Notes: generated from the letters alone by a model not told the origin. Positions 1 through 9,569 are shown, numbered from the stretch's first letter. The stretch: DNA of 64,000 nucleotides from Ardenticatenaceae bacterium (GCA_011525915.1 WYBM01000038.1:124001-188000), one strand, 5' to 3'. Translations and numbers: made by a program.

Positions 1-1167
1 CTGTACATCGGCCATAACCTGCTCGTTACCCGCCTGCGCCTCGGTGACCAACATTTGGCACATAATGCCCACCTGCACCGCTACTGCGGCGCTGTCGGCC
101 CCACCGGACAGGGGGATAAAAAAACCGGCCAGGCCCGAACGCCGTAAATAATCCCACAACCAGCAGGCCGGGCCATAAGCGATCTCCTCTTCTGGCGTAT
201 GGGTGCGTATGACAATGGCGCGTGTTGGGGCACGGCCTGGCGTGTGTGTCAGATCAAAATCGACCACGATACGGGGCACCGGCGGGGAAGCACTGGCCTG
301 CACCTGGCGGCTGCCAATGCTGCCACGGTAAGAGCGCACGTCTTCCAGGTCAACGGTGGCGGTCACCACTTCCACATCTCGCGGCGAAAACTGCGAACCC
401 TGGGCCACTACCTGCCCGTTGATGGCAATAAGGGCACAGCCATCAAAGTAGAGCCGCCCACCATCGCACCCCTGCTGGTTGGCATAGAGGTAGATGCCAC
501 CCCCCTTGCCGGTAGCGTTTTTGATCAGGTCGATGCGGCGGCGCAGTTTACGCAGTTCATGATGAGAACCAGAGCCATTGGCCAAAATTTCTACCCCATT
601 CAGCCCCAGGTAAGTATGAGGGTTGGCGGCGGCAAACAATTCTTCACACGTCTCTGACGCCAACACGGTATCCCGCGTGGCGACAGCGGCGTCACCAAAG
701 GGCACGGTTTCCTGCCCGGTGATGGCCCGGATCAGGCGTGGTAGGGCGTGGTCTTCAACCGTGCGCAGATGCTGCCAGGCAGCAAACCAGCGCGGCTCGC
801 GGTAGTTGCCGTCATCGGCCAGCACCAGTTTAGGGCGAATGAGGAGGATGCGGCGGTTGAAGGCCAGGATACGGCCGTTGTAGCGCACCCCCTTGTGCAT
901 CACCGGCATACCGATATCGCATAGAATGCCATCGGTCAGGTCACTAGCCAAGATGTCTGCCAGTACTTCCCAGGAGTGGCGAATGGTGTCCCCCTCCAGG
1001 AAAGCGTCTTCACAGCCATAACCGGAGATCTCCAGTTCGGGGCCCAGACGGTAACGGGCACCGGCCGCTTTGGCTATTTGGATAGAGCGGGCAATACGCT
1101 GTAAGTTGCCATCAAAATCCAGCGCCCATTGGTTGAGGTTACAGGTTGCCAGGGTTGTTAAGTGCAT
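1..1167 (-). CDS. nadE: Glutamine-dependent NAD+ synthetase, eukaryotic NADSYN1-like type (3' end off window)
   Basis: Makes NAD+ from deamido-NAD+, ATP and glutamine. The 389 visible codons hold a complete N-terminal nitrilase-type glutaminase domain: Glu44 (in GPELEISG), Lys113 (in RPKLVLAD) and Cys174 (in SETCEELF) form the expected Glu-Lys-Cys triad. The start of the synthetase domain follows, with the ATP-pyrophosphatase loop SGGADS near residue 363. The N-terminus ([19 protein letters not shown]) closely resembles the animal/fungal enzyme rather than short bacterial NadE. The start at 1167 is preceded by AAGGAAGG at good spacing. The C-terminal half lies beyond base 1. I recognise the family with confidence; taxonomic affinity is from memory. 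Confidence 0.95.
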   Translation of the reverse strand, partial: MHLTTLATCNLNQWALDFDGNLQRIARSIQIAKAAGARYRLGPELEISGYGCEDAFLEGDTIRHSWEVLADILASDLTDGILCDIGMPVMHKGVRYNGRILAFNRRILLIRPKLVLADDGNYREPRWFAAWQHLRTVEDHALPRLIRAITGQETVPFGDAAVATRDTVLASETCEELFAAANPHTYLGLNGVEILANGSGSHHELRKLRRRIDLIKNATGKGGGIYLYANQQGCDGGRLYFDGCALIAINGQVVAQGSQFSPRDVEVVTATVDLEDVRSYRGSIGSRQVQASASPPVPRIVVDFDLTHTPGRAPTRAIVIRTHTPEEEIAYGPACWLWDYLRRSGLAGFFIPLSGGADSAAVAVQVGIMCQMLVTEAQAGNEQVMADVQ

Positions 1168-1440
1168 GCGACGTACCTTCCTTATGTATTTTGTCGTCTG
1201 TTTTTACTATCTTCAAACCTCTCAGAGCTAACGTAGCCAATGAAGTGATAAAGGGCCATTAAATACCAGAATTGCCGGAAGCCTACCCCATCTACGGCCG
1301 TTGCTCAATACCCAATTGTTGTTACGCAGCAAAAGCTAACCAGGCGTCAGCACCGAATGCTTAAACGCCTGCGTTTTGTCCGTTTTCGCCATGTCTGCTC
1401 AGTGTTAGGCCTACATGACTTGCATTTGTGACAGAGCCGG

Positions 1441-1446
1441 TACAAT
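1441..1446 (+). promoter_or_regulatory. -10 box (TACAAT) for the DUF2723 gene, leaderless-type
   Basis: TACAAT with a TTGCAT-like -35 at 1420-1425 (15-base spacer) lies 10 bases before the ATG at 1457. The expected transcript start leaves only about four bases of leader. No Shine-Dalgarno precedes any nearby start. Confidence 0.5.
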
Positions 1447-1456
1447 TATGCCTGCT

Positions 1457-4400
1457 ATGACCAGCGAAACCGGCACGGCCGTACCTCCTTACACCTCCAC
1501 CCGCTTCCGTTATTATACGGAGAGCTTCTCCCTTTATTTTCTGGCTTTTATCGGGGGGTTGGCATGGAGCCGCATTTTGTATGAGTGGCTCTTCCCCCGG
1601 GCCTGGTGGCTGGCCCGGCCGTATGGCGCGCTGCCCTTTGCGGCCGTGGTAGCCTTTGTCGTGTGGGCGGTATGGATGCAGCAAAGAGGCGCGGCACCAT
1701 CACCTTTTCAAGCGCTTACCCTCTCGCCTCTGTTCCTAAACCTGCTCTGGCTGGCCGACCCTACAGTGGACTTAGTACGCAGCCGTTTTTTGTTTGCGGC
1801 CACGGTATGGTTAACGGCCGTGTTTATCTTTGTCCCTGACGTATGGATAGATGCAGATGCTCACAAACCAGATTTAAACCTTCCGCTAAAGTCGGGCATT
1901 TTGCGCAAATCCACAATCTATTCATATGGGAAACGGCCGTGGCTGGGACTCATGCTGATAGTCGCCGCGTTAGGGCCAGTATACCTGCTGACTATGTCTC
2001 ACGCCGTAGGCGCCGCCGACACGTTTGAGTTTCAGGTGGTCACCCCGCGGCTGGGCATTGTGCACCCTACCGGTTACCCTTTATACCTGCTGTTAGGTAA
2101 GCTGTTTACCTGGCTGCCGCTGGGGTCACTGGCGTGGCGGCTGAACTTCGCTTCCGTCCTCTATGCCCTGGCAGCCATGAGCCTGTTCTATGGGCTGCTG
2201 GTAAGGTGCGGAACACGGCCGTGGCCGGCCATTTTAGGAGCCGTGGTCACCGGACTGACCCTCACCTTTTGGAGCCAGGCCATCGTGGCCGAAGTGTATG
2301 CGCTGCACGCGCTCATTGTCATGGGCACCTTGTATCTGATGGCCGTGATTGGCGGTTGGCGTATAGACGGTTTTAATGCCAGGGGGCAGCGGCGCACGAA
2401 CCAACGCCATCACCTGTATCTGCTGGCGTTACTACTCGGCCTGGGACTGACCAACCATATCACCACCGTCTTCCTTATTCCCCCTGCCATACTGACCGTC
2501 TTTTTTGCCTATTGGCCTGCCCGGCAATCATCACGTCTGAAGCACCATTATCATGTGCTCTTTAAAACCCTGGCCGCTTTCCTGCTGCCGCTGCTGCTTT
2601 ACGTTTACCTGCCCCTGCGCTGGCAGGCGGTTAACGGCGAAGCGATGGGGCTGGCTCGTTTTGTGGACTGGGTGATCGGCGGCCGGTTCCAGGGAGCGCT
2701 GCAGCTGCGCGCCTGGCTGGCTGACCCCACACGGTATGAAATTGTCGGCCGACTGTTCCTGGACAATTGGGGGTGGTTTAACCTGGGGCTGGCGGCGGTG
2801 GGTTTGGGGTTTTTGTGGTGGCGTCGGTGGCAAACGGCCGTGCCCCTTTTCCTGACCTGGTTAGGCTACACTTTTTATGCCCTTAACTATTACGTGCCTG
2901 ATCTGGCCGTCTTTACCATTCCGGCCCAGGTGATCGTGGGCCTTTGGTGGGCGCTGGGGGTGGCGGCCATCTTCGAGATTGGCAAGCGCAGGTTAGAGAT
3001 TAAAACGGGGCATCCTCTACCATTTTTTACCATCACCTTTGTGCTCATCCCCACCCTGCTGTTGGTGGTGGCCCATTGGCCGCTGAATGACCAATCAAAC
3101 AATGATGGGTTAGAGGCCTGGGGGCGTGGGGTTTTGGCGCTGCCCTTAGCCCCAAACGCGGCCATTCTGGCCGACAGCGAGAAAATAGCACCGCTGCTTT
3201 ACTTGCAAGTGGCCGCGGGACTGCGGCCAGATGTAGATATTTCTGTCTGGCCAGACGAAGCCGCGTACCGGGCCCAGGTAGACGGCCGTATCGCTCAGGG
3301 CCAAACCGTTTACCTGGCCCGTTTCCTGCCCGGCTTGCAAAGCGTCTACCATCTGCGGGCCCTGGGACCACTCACGGAAGTGGCCACCACACCCATGACC
3401 CAATTGCCCGACCAGGCCACCCCGCTTGATCTGGATGTAGGCCCCATGAAGCTGGTGGGGTACGCTCTGGAACCCGTGGCTGTGGTCGATGCAGGCTACA
3501 CGGCCGTGACCCTTTACTGGCAGGCGGATGAACCAGTCAACGAAGTGTTGCACGTTTATGTCAACTTCAAAGGCTATCCCACCAGCCACGGCCAGCACCC
3601 GGCCAATAACTTTTACCCCACCAACGCCTGGCAGCCCGGCGAAATTGTGCCTGACTACCACCTGCTGCCGCGGCCGCTCACCATCAAAAGCGAGCGCCTC
3701 AGCGAGCCGCTCACCCTGCAAGCAGCACTGGCCGCACCCTTCACCCCGCCAGATCAGCTCGTCTGGCAGCCTGTTACCACCTTTCTGACTTTAGAAGATG
3801 GTTTCTCGCAGGTTAACCCCACCACTCACCTCCGTTCCCAAGTTGGCTTGCAAATGTTGGTCGGCCTTACGTTTCCCTCATCTATCAGGCCGCAGGCCAC
3901 GTTACCGCTGACCATCAAAGGCTATGGCCATAACTCACCGTCCTTTGACATTGATTTGCGTCCGGTCAATGAGAAAAAACCGGTCCCTTTACCACTATAT
4001 GCTGACGCCATTCCGGTTGGGCCACCCCATATCTGGCGGTTCGAGCTAACCGCAGACTTACCCGTCGGGAACTATGAGATGATTGCTCGTGACACAACAT
4101 CCGCCGATGACTGCCAGATAGGTCAACGTGGCTGCTCTAAACCGGCTTCTTTTTGCGGCTGGATGCAAGCAGCTACGGAAGGGTGTGTTTTGGGTGTGGT
4201 AGAGATCAGCGGGGTGGCACTGCCGGACACGGCCGTGAACTACCAAGACCAGATCGCCTTACTTGACATCACCGTAGCCGAGCAAACGCTGCAGCCAGGC
4301 GGCCAATTGCATGTAACCCTTAACTGGCAGGCCCTGGAACCGCTGGCTGAAAATTACACGCTCTTTTTGCAAGTGGTGAATGAACATGACCACATTGTCG

Positions 4401-4633
4401 GTCAGGTGGACAGCTGGCCGGTACAGGGTACCTTTCCTACCAGCCAATGGTCGCCCGGCAAAATGGTAAACGATGCCTATACCATCCAGTTAGCGTCAGA
4501 GCTTCCCCCCGGGCCGTATCGCCTGCTTGTGGGTTGGTATCTGTTGGGCACGTCACGCCGCCTGCCAATTCTTAACCAGGAGGGTGCGGCCGTAGATGAC
4601 AAATGGGTTATGCCCGGCCTGTCAGTGCCTTAA
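1457..4633 (+). CDS. DUF2723/TMEM260-like polytopic GT-C glycosyltransferase-type protein
   Basis: A 1058-aa protein whose first ~530 residues are a dozen or so hydrophobic segments, followed by a long mostly soluble, probably extracytoplasmic, region with two similar beta-rich segments (both contain patterns like 'TLYWQADEPV' and 'TLNWQALEPL'). The loop after the third or fourth helix (GAADTFEFQVVTPRLGIVHP, then TGYPLY) is the signature region of DUF2723, a family related to protein O-mannosyltransferases, with an early acidic residue as in GT-C enzymes. The reading frame is open from 1415, but I prefer the ATG at 1457, because a TACAAT box at 1441-1446 would start transcription almost on it. 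Acceptor and donor sugar cannot be told from sequence. Confidence 0.8.
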   Translation: MTSETGTAVPPYTSTRFRYYTESFSLYFLAFIGGLAWSRILYEWLFPRAWWLARPYGALPFAAVVAFVVWAVWMQQRGAAPSPFQALTLSPLFLNLLWLADPTVDLVRSRFLFAATVWLTAVFIFVPDVWIDADAHKPDLNLPLKSGILRKSTIYSYGKRPWLGLMLIVAALGPVYLLTMSHAVGAADTFEFQVVTPRLGIVHPTGYPLYLLLGKLFTWLPLGSLAWRLNFASVLYALAAMSLFYGLLVRCGTRPWPAILGAVVTGLTLTFWSQAIVAEVYALHALIVMGTLYLMAVIGGWRIDGFNARGQRRTNQRHHLYLLALLLGLGLTNHITTVFLIPPAILTVFFAYWPARQSSRLKHHYHVLFKTLAAFLLPLLLYVYLPLRWQAVNGEAMGLARFVDWVIGGRFQGALQLRAWLADPTRYEIVGRLFLDNWGWFNLGLAAVGLGFLWWRRWQTAVPLFLTWLGYTFYALNYYVPDLAVFTIPAQVIVGLWWALGVAAIFEIGKRRLEIKTGHPLPFFTITFVLIPTLLLVVAHWPLNDQSNNDGLEAWGRGVLALPLAPNAAILADSEKIAPLLYLQVAAGLRPDVDISVWPDEAAYRAQVDGRIAQGQTVYLARFLPGLQSVYHLRALGPLTEVATTPMTQLPDQATPLDLDVGPMKLVGYALEPVAVVDAGYTAVTLYWQADEPVNEVLHVYVNFKGYPTSHGQHPANNFYPTNAWQPGEIVPDYHLLPRPLTIKSERLSEPLTLQAALAAPFTPPDQLVWQPVTTFLTLEDGFSQVNPTTHLRSQVGLQMLVGLTFPSSIRPQATLPLTIKGYGHNSPSFDIDLRPVNEKKPVPLPLYADAIPVGPPHIWRFELTADLPVGNYEMIARDTTSADDCQIGQRGCSKPASFCGWMQAATEGCVLGVVEISGVALPDTAVNYQDQIALLDITVAEQTLQPGGQLHVTLNWQALEPLAENYTLFLQVVNEHDHIVGQVDSWPVQGTFPTSQWSPGKMVNDAYTIQLASELPPGPYRLLVGWYLLGTSRRLPILNQEGAAVDDKWVMPGLSVP

Positions 4634-4636
4634 ATG

Positions 4637-4675
4637 AAAACGGCCGACTGCTGATGGCAGTACGGCCGTTTTTCC
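4637..4675 (+). terminator. Rho-independent terminator between convergent genes
   Basis: Arms AAAACGGCCG (4637-4646) and CGGCCGTTTT (4663-4672), extended by ACTGC/GCAGT with one bulge, end in a T run. It sits 3 bases after the DUF2723 stop and 35 bases from the stop of the convergent gene, so it can serve both. The outer arm contains the abundant octamer ACGGCCGT. Confidence 0.75.
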
Positions 4676-4709
4676 TGATGTTACAGCCCGGCAAAGCTGA
4701 GCAAGCTGT

Positions 4710-5480
4710 TTACGTTACCGCGTTGGCAGAGCGCCACCAACGATAATACTTTCCACGCATGTCTGCACGTGACGGCAGGGGGAAAAATGACAATCCATAC
4801 GCATTCCCAATGTAAACGCCGCTCTCAATGGTGCGGTACAAAAATTCAGGTGACTGCACCCGGTTCACAATTTTAGTTTGTATTTCTTTATCCTGTACTT
4901 CCAACAGACATTCCCGTAAATGGGGCACATACGTGTAGGGCAGATCCTGCACCGCCCCAAACTCTGGGTCGTGGGCTAACGCGCCCAACTGTAATTCCAC
5001 AAAGGCCAGCGCCGGCAAATGAATGAGGCTGGCCGGGTCTTGGGTCACAAATTTATGGAAGTCAGGCGGCCCCAGGGCGCTGACAACAAGCGGGCTGACC
5101 GGCGCCAACTCCTGATACATGTGCAAGCCACGGCCGTTGTCGGGAACATCCTGGCTGGGTTCCAGGCCCAAAATCTCACCATACGCCGTCACCAGATACA
5201 GCTTTTGCAAAGCATCCAGCGGCATGTGTTCCAGCACACGATAGGTGGAAATATAGACAGACCGCTTCGGCCGGCCGTCGGCATGAGGCACACAACGTTT
5301 AATACCTTCCTCAATCTTAAAATAGTCGTGACGAAACGTGGGGTCCAGCTCTGCAAACACGGCCTGCCCATGCAGTTTTTTGTGGCTGCCCACGGCATAG
5401 TAAGAGCCAAATTCTTCAGGTGAGAGCATGGAAGCGATCAACGCCTCCGGAATCAGTGATAGGTAAAGATGGATGGTCAT
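4710..5480 (-). CDS. Hypothetical protein, 256 aa, family not recognised
   Basis: I do not recognise this protein. It has no signal peptide, no membrane segment and no obvious nucleotide-binding or catalytic motif. It is soluble-looking with mixed alpha/beta composition and several aromatic-rich stretches (KYYRWWR near the C-terminus). The start at 5480 is supported by an AAGGAAGGG Shine-Dalgarno. It is single-standing: convergent with the DUF2723 gene and divergent from the RCK channel-like gene. Coding is supported by uninterrupted length and by a plausible start and terminator. Confidence 0.7.
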   Translation of the reverse strand: MTIHLYLSLIPEALIASMLSPEEFGSYYAVGSHKKLHGQAVFAELDPTFRHDYFKIEEGIKRCVPHADGRPKRSVYISTYRVLEHMPLDALQKLYLVTAYGEILGLEPSQDVPDNGRGLHMYQELAPVSPLVVSALGPPDFHKFVTQDPASLIHLPALAFVELQLGALAHDPEFGAVQDLPYTYVPHLRECLLEVQDKEIQTKIVNRVQSPEFLYRTIESGVYIGNAYGLSFFPLPSRADMRGKYYRWWRSANAVT

Positions 5481-5684
5481 CTTTTTTCCCTTCCTTGTTT
5501 ATTATGATGTGAATTTACCAGACTACTAAAGCCATTATGAGTTTGTTGATAGATAATGGGTAGTTACAATAAGCGGCATGTGGTGCGATCATTGTCATCT
5601 CTTGGCGTGCCCCACCCACCCATCACCCGGCATTTCTGCAAAGAGAAACGAAGCCCGTGTAACCCTATTTCATCTAAGCTTTGG

Positions 5685-5690
5685 TACAAT
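5685..5690 (+). promoter_or_regulatory. -10 box (TACAAT) giving a near-leaderless transcript for the RCK gene
   Basis: TACAAT preceded by TTTGG lies 8 bases before the ATG at 5699. No Shine-Dalgarno is present, so a leaderless mRNA is likely. I see no convincing -35 hexamer. Confidence 0.5.
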
Positions 5691-5698
5691 AGGCAGCT

Positions 5699-6769
5699 AT
5701 GAGATGGCGACAAATCCGAAAATCGAAGGTGTGGCGGCGGCTGCGGCCGCTGCGAGCGGTCTGGCGTGACTCCTTACTGCTCATTCGTCAGTTTTTATGG
5801 CCGCTGTTGTTGTTCAGCACGGCCGTGCTCATCGGCGGCGCTGTTTACCATACGTTAGCCCGGCAGCTGGGTGAATCTGTTGGCAGCAGCGATTTAGGCG
5901 AAGCGGTCTATCACGTCATGGGCCTCACCTTTTTCCAACCCCTGGGAGATGAACTGCCCGACGATTTTCGCCTGGAATTTTTTTACTTTTTTATGCCTAT
6001 CATCGGCTTGCTGGTATTAGGCATGGGGTTAACTGATTTTGGTGTGCTTTTTTTTAACCGGCGGCAGCGCAGCAAGGAGTGGGAAATGGCGGTAGCTTCA
6101 ACCTTTAACCATCACACCGTTCTGGTAGGTCTGGGGCACCTGGGTTTCCGGGTGGCCAAAGAGTTATATGGGTTAGATCAAGATGTGGTGGCTGTTGAGT
6201 TGAACCCCAACGACGAGCTCATCGCCCGTACCCAGGCTATGGGTGTGCCGGTGGTGGCCGGTGATGCCCGCCGCGAGGAGATTTTGCAGGGCGTGGGCAT
6301 CCATAAAGCCCGGGCTCTGGTCATTTGCACCCAGAATGACAGCGTTAACCTGCAAATCGCTTTTAAGGCACGCAAATTTAACCCCGGCATCGCCGTTGTT
6401 ATCCGCATTTTCGACGATGAATTTGGTCAGTCTATACAAGAGCAATTTGGCTTCCGGGCTATGAGCGCCACTGGCATGTCTGCCCCGGTGTTTGCCACCG
6501 CCGCCGCCAATGTAGACATCACCCGCCCCCTGACCATTGAAGGGGAATCATTCAGCCTGGCCAAGCTGGAAATCAGGCCCAAATCCGCCCTCATCGGCAT
6601 GAGCATGTCTGAGCTTGAGCAAACATATGACGTAAGTGTGGTCCTGCTGCGGCGTGACGGCACCTCAGACTTTCACCCGGCCGGGGAACGCACCTTGTTG
6701 GCTGGCAACGTGATTGCTGTGCTGGCCGGCCACCCCCAAATCAACCGCCTGGTAGATGCCAACCGTTAA
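5699..6769 (+). CDS. Two-helix K+-channel-like protein with RCK/TrkA-N and TrkA-C domains
   Basis: A 356-aa protein with a basic N-terminus, TM1 at about residues 29-51, a re-entrant-type segment 66-90, TM2 at about 95-118, then a Rossmann RCK domain beginning at 139 with NAD-binding GLGHLG (144-149) and an acidic strand end (VAVELN). A TrkA-C-like domain ends the protein. The fold order is that of MthK/Kch-type ligand-gated K+ channels. Oddly, the selectivity filter (normally TVGYG) is absent: the corresponding stretch reads GLTFFQPLGDELPDD. It may conduct another ion, be a regulatory subunit, or use a diverged filter. The Rossmann half is certain; channel activity is not. Confidence 0.85.
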   Translation: MRWRQIRKSKVWRRLRPLRAVWRDSLLLIRQFLWPLLLFSTAVLIGGAVYHTLARQLGESVGSSDLGEAVYHVMGLTFFQPLGDELPDDFRLEFFYFFMPIIGLLVLGMGLTDFGVLFFNRRQRSKEWEMAVASTFNHHTVLVGLGHLGFRVAKELYGLDQDVVAVELNPNDELIARTQAMGVPVVAGDARREEILQGVGIHKARALVICTQNDSVNLQIAFKARKFNPGIAVVIRIFDDEFGQSIQEQFGFRAMSATGMSAPVFATAAANVDITRPLTIEGESFSLAKLEIRPKSALIGMSMSELEQTYDVSVVLLRRDGTSDFHPAGERTLLAGNVIAVLAGHPQINRLVDANR

Positions 6770-6776
6770 CGCTGTT

Positions 6777-7565
6777 TCAGGCAAATAAAAAAGCGCCATA
6801 GCCAACCACGCGCTCTTTGCTGCCAGCCGTGTCACCGGAATTACGCAGGTCTACTGTTTGCCCTGCCAGCTTTTCAGCCTGGGCTTGAAGCAGCAATCCC
6901 TGGATGGGGATACGGCCGCAGGCGCTTTCCTTGCCCAGTTTTTCTGGCTGTAATGTTTGAATGGCCTGGGCCGTGGCCCTGTCTAACTGCTGGGCTGTGT
7001 GGTAATCATAATAATGGCTCAGATCAGAGCTGATCACGATAAGCGTTTCCGGCCCACCCCAGACGGCCGCCAATACTTCGGCTACCTCTGCACCGGTGGT
7101 TTGCCCCGCCACCAGGGGCACGATGGTAAAATCAGGGTAGAGGGTTTGTAAAAACGGCAGGTGCACTTCCAGCCCATGTTCCTGGGCATGCGCGGCATCA
7201 AGAATGTCTACCTGTGGCAGCGGCTGCAGCGCCGCTACCGCCTGGCTGTCCACCGTCACGGCCCCCAAAGGGGTAGCAAAGGCGGCGACGCTTACGGTGG
7301 CCAGGCCGCGCACAGCCATGGTATGCGCTGGACCTATAAGGATGACACGATGAACCGGCTGCCCGGCCGCCAGCGGCTTATAGGCCGAACCGGCAATGGG
7401 GCCAGAGTAGATGTAACCGGCATGGGGAGCGATGATCGCTTTGGGCAGGGTGAGTGTTGGGGGGGAAACGGCCGTGTCTAAAAATTCATTTACCACCCGC
7501 TGCAAGCGCCGGGCGTCCGCCGGGTAAAACGTGCCGGCCACGGCCGGTGGGCGGATGTGAGTCAT
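6777..7565 (-). CDS. Memo-family protein (AmmeMemoRadiSam system protein B)
   Basis: A 262-aa protein with the Memo/MEMO1-like pattern: RPPAVAGTFYPAD at the N-terminus, then IIAPHAGYIYSG, VILIGPAHT and VISSDLSHYYDY. The His/Cys-type residues around the metal site (HAGY, EHGLEVHLPF, SSDLSHY) are present. Bacterial Memo proteins often accompany AMMECR1 and radical-SAM partners; neither is adjacent here. The frame is open to 7652, but the ATG at 7565 has an AGGAGAA Shine-Dalgarno and matches the family N-terminus. The biochemical role of bacterial Memo is unsettled; iron- or copper-linked redox functions have been proposed. Confidence 0.88.
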   Translation of the reverse strand: MTHIRPPAVAGTFYPADARRLQRVVNEFLDTAVSPPTLTLPKAIIAPHAGYIYSGPIAGSAYKPLAAGQPVHRVILIGPAHTMAVRGLATVSVAAFATPLGAVTVDSQAVAALQPLPQVDILDAAHAQEHGLEVHLPFLQTLYPDFTIVPLVAGQTTGAEVAEVLAAVWGGPETLIVISSDLSHYYDYHTAQQLDRATAQAIQTLQPEKLGKESACGRIPIQGLLLQAQAEKLAGQTVDLRNSGDTAGSKERVVGYGAFLFA

Positions 7566-7667
7566 GGGAATTCTCCTGAACGATAAAGGCGGAGATGGTA
7601 CGGGAAGATGGCCAGGATTAAACCCATCCTCCGCTAAAAACATTGTACTCAAAGGGGTTAAAGTGTG

Positions 7668-9227
7668 TCAAACGGCCGTGTCTCGTTTTAACCACAGCGC
7701 CATAAGCAGGGCAAACACGGCCACCAGGGCCGAAACCACAAATGTTTCGGCCAGCACATCTGCCGTCACACGGGCCAGGCCGGCAGACAGAGCGTTTTGA
7801 TACGCTGGATCGGCCAGCGGCAGATCGGGCAATATAATGAGTTGGCGCAGTTCGTCAAACCGGCGCAGACCCCAAGCCGTCAGGCCGGCCAGCCCCACGC
7901 TCATACCCATCAGCCGCAGCACAATGACCAGGCTGGCCGCAATACCACGTTGGGTTTCCGGGGCGGCATTGATCACGGCCGTGCCCACCGGCGCAATCAC
8001 CAGGCCAAACCCCGACCCTAAAATCACCAACTGCCAGGCCATCTGCCCATAAGCCGTGTCTACCGACCAGGTCAGGCCCATCAGGCCAAACCCCAGGGCG
8101 CACAACAGCAGCCCCACGGCCGTAACCGGGCGGTACCCATGCTTTTCCGTTTGCCACCCACCTACAAAAGAGGTAACGGCCATCGCCAGGGTCATGCCGC
8201 TGAGCAAAAAGCCGCTGGCCAGGGCCGCCTGTTGGGTGTCAAACTCCAGCACGTTAACCAGCAGGGGTACGTTGACCATAGCAATGATCAAAATACTGCC
8301 CACCAGGAAGTTTACCAGCACAGCCGGGGTGAAGTTGGGGCGCCGGAACAGGCGCAGGTCTATAAGCGGGGGTGTTGTTGTAATCTGGCTGCCGTTAGCC
8401 ACAGCTTCTAACTGGTTTATAGACGCCTGATGGCGTCCCAACCACCATTCAATCATCACAAACAAACCAAAGGAAACGGCCGCCAGGGCATAAAAGAGCG
8501 TGGTGTTAGGGGGCGCTGGCTGGCTGAGGGCGGCAAAACTACCCGTTGTCTGCACGTCACCGCTGTTGAGCAAGGCCACGTTGAGGGTAATAAGAGCCAC
8601 CGCCAGCACGGCCGTCCCCCCCCAGTCAAGGCGTTCTCGGGCCTGCGGTGCCGGTAAATCAGCCAATGCCCACCAGGCCAGGGCTATCCCCAAAAGGCTC
8701 AGCGGGATGTTCAGGTAAAATTGCCAGTGCCAGCTTAAAAAGCGGATCAAAAACGCACCATACAACGGCCCCCATACCCAACCGGCCGTATCTACCGCCC
8801 CTAGGGTGCCCAGGGCTCTTGCTCGCCTATCACGTGGGTATATGTCCCCTACCACCGCCATGGCCACCGGCACCATCGCCCCTCCACCTAACGCCGTTAA
8901 CACCCGGCCCAAAATAAAACTTTGCAGTGACCCGGCAAGCGGCACCCAGAGGGAGCCCGCCAGGAACAATACCAGCGAGCCAATATACACCGCGCGCCGC
9001 CCCCACATATCGCTCAGGCGGCCCACAAACGGCATGACAACGACGTAGGCGATCAGGTAGGCATTGACGATCCAGGCAGCCCGGTTCAGTTCGGTCAGAG
9101 GAATTTCCAGATCAAAGATGATCTGGCGCAGCATGGTGGAAACCACTGTCAGATCATCGGCGGCCACAAACACGCCAAAGGCAACGACGCCCAGAATCGC
9201 AGCAGGGGAAGGTTTACGGGTACGCAA
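7668..9227 (-). CDS. MFS transporter, DHA2 (EmrB/QacA) 14-helix type
   Basis: A 519-aa integral membrane protein with the DHA2 hallmarks: an acidic residue pair in helix 1 (VAADDLTVV), the loop 2-3 signature GRLSDMWGRRAVY, and a motif C-like region in helix 5 (LGAVDTAGWVWGPLYGAFL). It is probably a proton-driven drug/metabolite exporter. The start appears to be TTG at 9227, because the frame opens immediately after the upstream stop and the first internal Met would delete half of helix 1. It follows the Nfu-N gene by 7 bases, so translational coupling is likely. The substrate cannot be predicted. Confidence 0.88.
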   Translation of the reverse strand: MRTRKPSPAAILGVVAFGVFVAADDLTVVSTMLRQIIFDLEIPLTELNRAAWIVNAYLIAYVVVMPFVGRLSDMWGRRAVYIGSLVLFLAGSLWVPLAGSLQSFILGRVLTALGGGAMVPVAMAVVGDIYPRDRRARALGTLGAVDTAGWVWGPLYGAFLIRFLSWHWQFYLNIPLSLLGIALAWWALADLPAPQARERLDWGGTAVLAVALITLNVALLNSGDVQTTGSFAALSQPAPPNTTLFYALAAVSFGLFVMIEWWLGRHQASINQLEAVANGSQITTTPPLIDLRLFRRPNFTPAVLVNFLVGSILIIAMVNVPLLVNVLEFDTQQAALASGFLLSGMTLAMAVTSFVGGWQTEKHGYRPVTAVGLLLCALGFGLMGLTWSVDTAYGQMAWQLVILGSGFGLVIAPVGTAVINAAPETQRGIAASLVIVLRLMGMSVGLAGLTAWGLRRFDELRQLIILPDLPLADPAYQNALSAGLARVTADVLAETFVVSALVAVFALLMALWLKRDTAV

Positions 9228-9234
9228 TGGTCAC

Positions 9235-9513
9235 TTACAAAAAGAAGTCTTTGAGAGCAGCGGAAATGTCGGCGACAATAACGTGCCAGTCGGCCTCAGG
9301 TTGGCGGGTGATGGTCAGGTTACGGTCGTTAATCATCAACTCCGCCACGCCTTCTACCACGGCCAAAGCCTGTGCCACCGGTGACCCTTCTTCCATTGCG
9401 GTGGTGGAGTGGTAGCTTTCAGAGCTGCCTTCCGCCAGGGCAAGGTTAGTGTAGATGTACATGGTACGGCCGTCATCGCTTATTTCTGTTTCAATTTCAA
9501 TATACTCAGACAT
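9235..9513 (-). CDS. Nfu/NifU N-terminal-like domain protein
   Basis: A 92-aa protein that fits the Nfu N-terminal domain: a 'SPVAQALAVVEGVAELMI' helix-strand followed by 'LTITRQPEADWHVIVADI'. The C-terminal CxxC Fe-S scaffold domain is absent, so this is a stand-alone Nfu-N module; its role in Fe-S delivery is only inferred. It has a GAGG/AAAGAG Shine-Dalgarno before the ATG at 9513. It is the first gene of a two-gene unit with the DHA2 transporter and is divergent from the YtxH gene, with an 85-base shared control region. Confidence 0.75.
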   Translation of the reverse strand: MSEYIEIETEISDDGRTMYIYTNLALAEGSSESYHSTTAMEEGSPVAQALAVVEGVAELMINDRNLTITRQPEADWHVIVADISAALKDFFL

Positions 9514-9563
9514 CTCTTTGCCTCGTTATCAGGATGTGGCTGCAAATTATAGCAGCATTTAGG

Positions 9564-9569
9564 TATAAT
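9564..9569 (+). promoter_or_regulatory. -10 box (TATAAT) of the YtxH gene
   Basis: Consensus TATAAT, followed by a 29-base stretch with an AGGAGGAAG Shine-Dalgarno before the ATG at 9599. The -35 is weak (CTGCAA at 9540-9545, 18-base spacer). Confidence 0.5.

Noticed and set aside
3146..3721. 191-aa minus-strand open frame
   Set aside because: Antisense shadow of the DUF2723 gene, His/Gly-rich, without a start signal.
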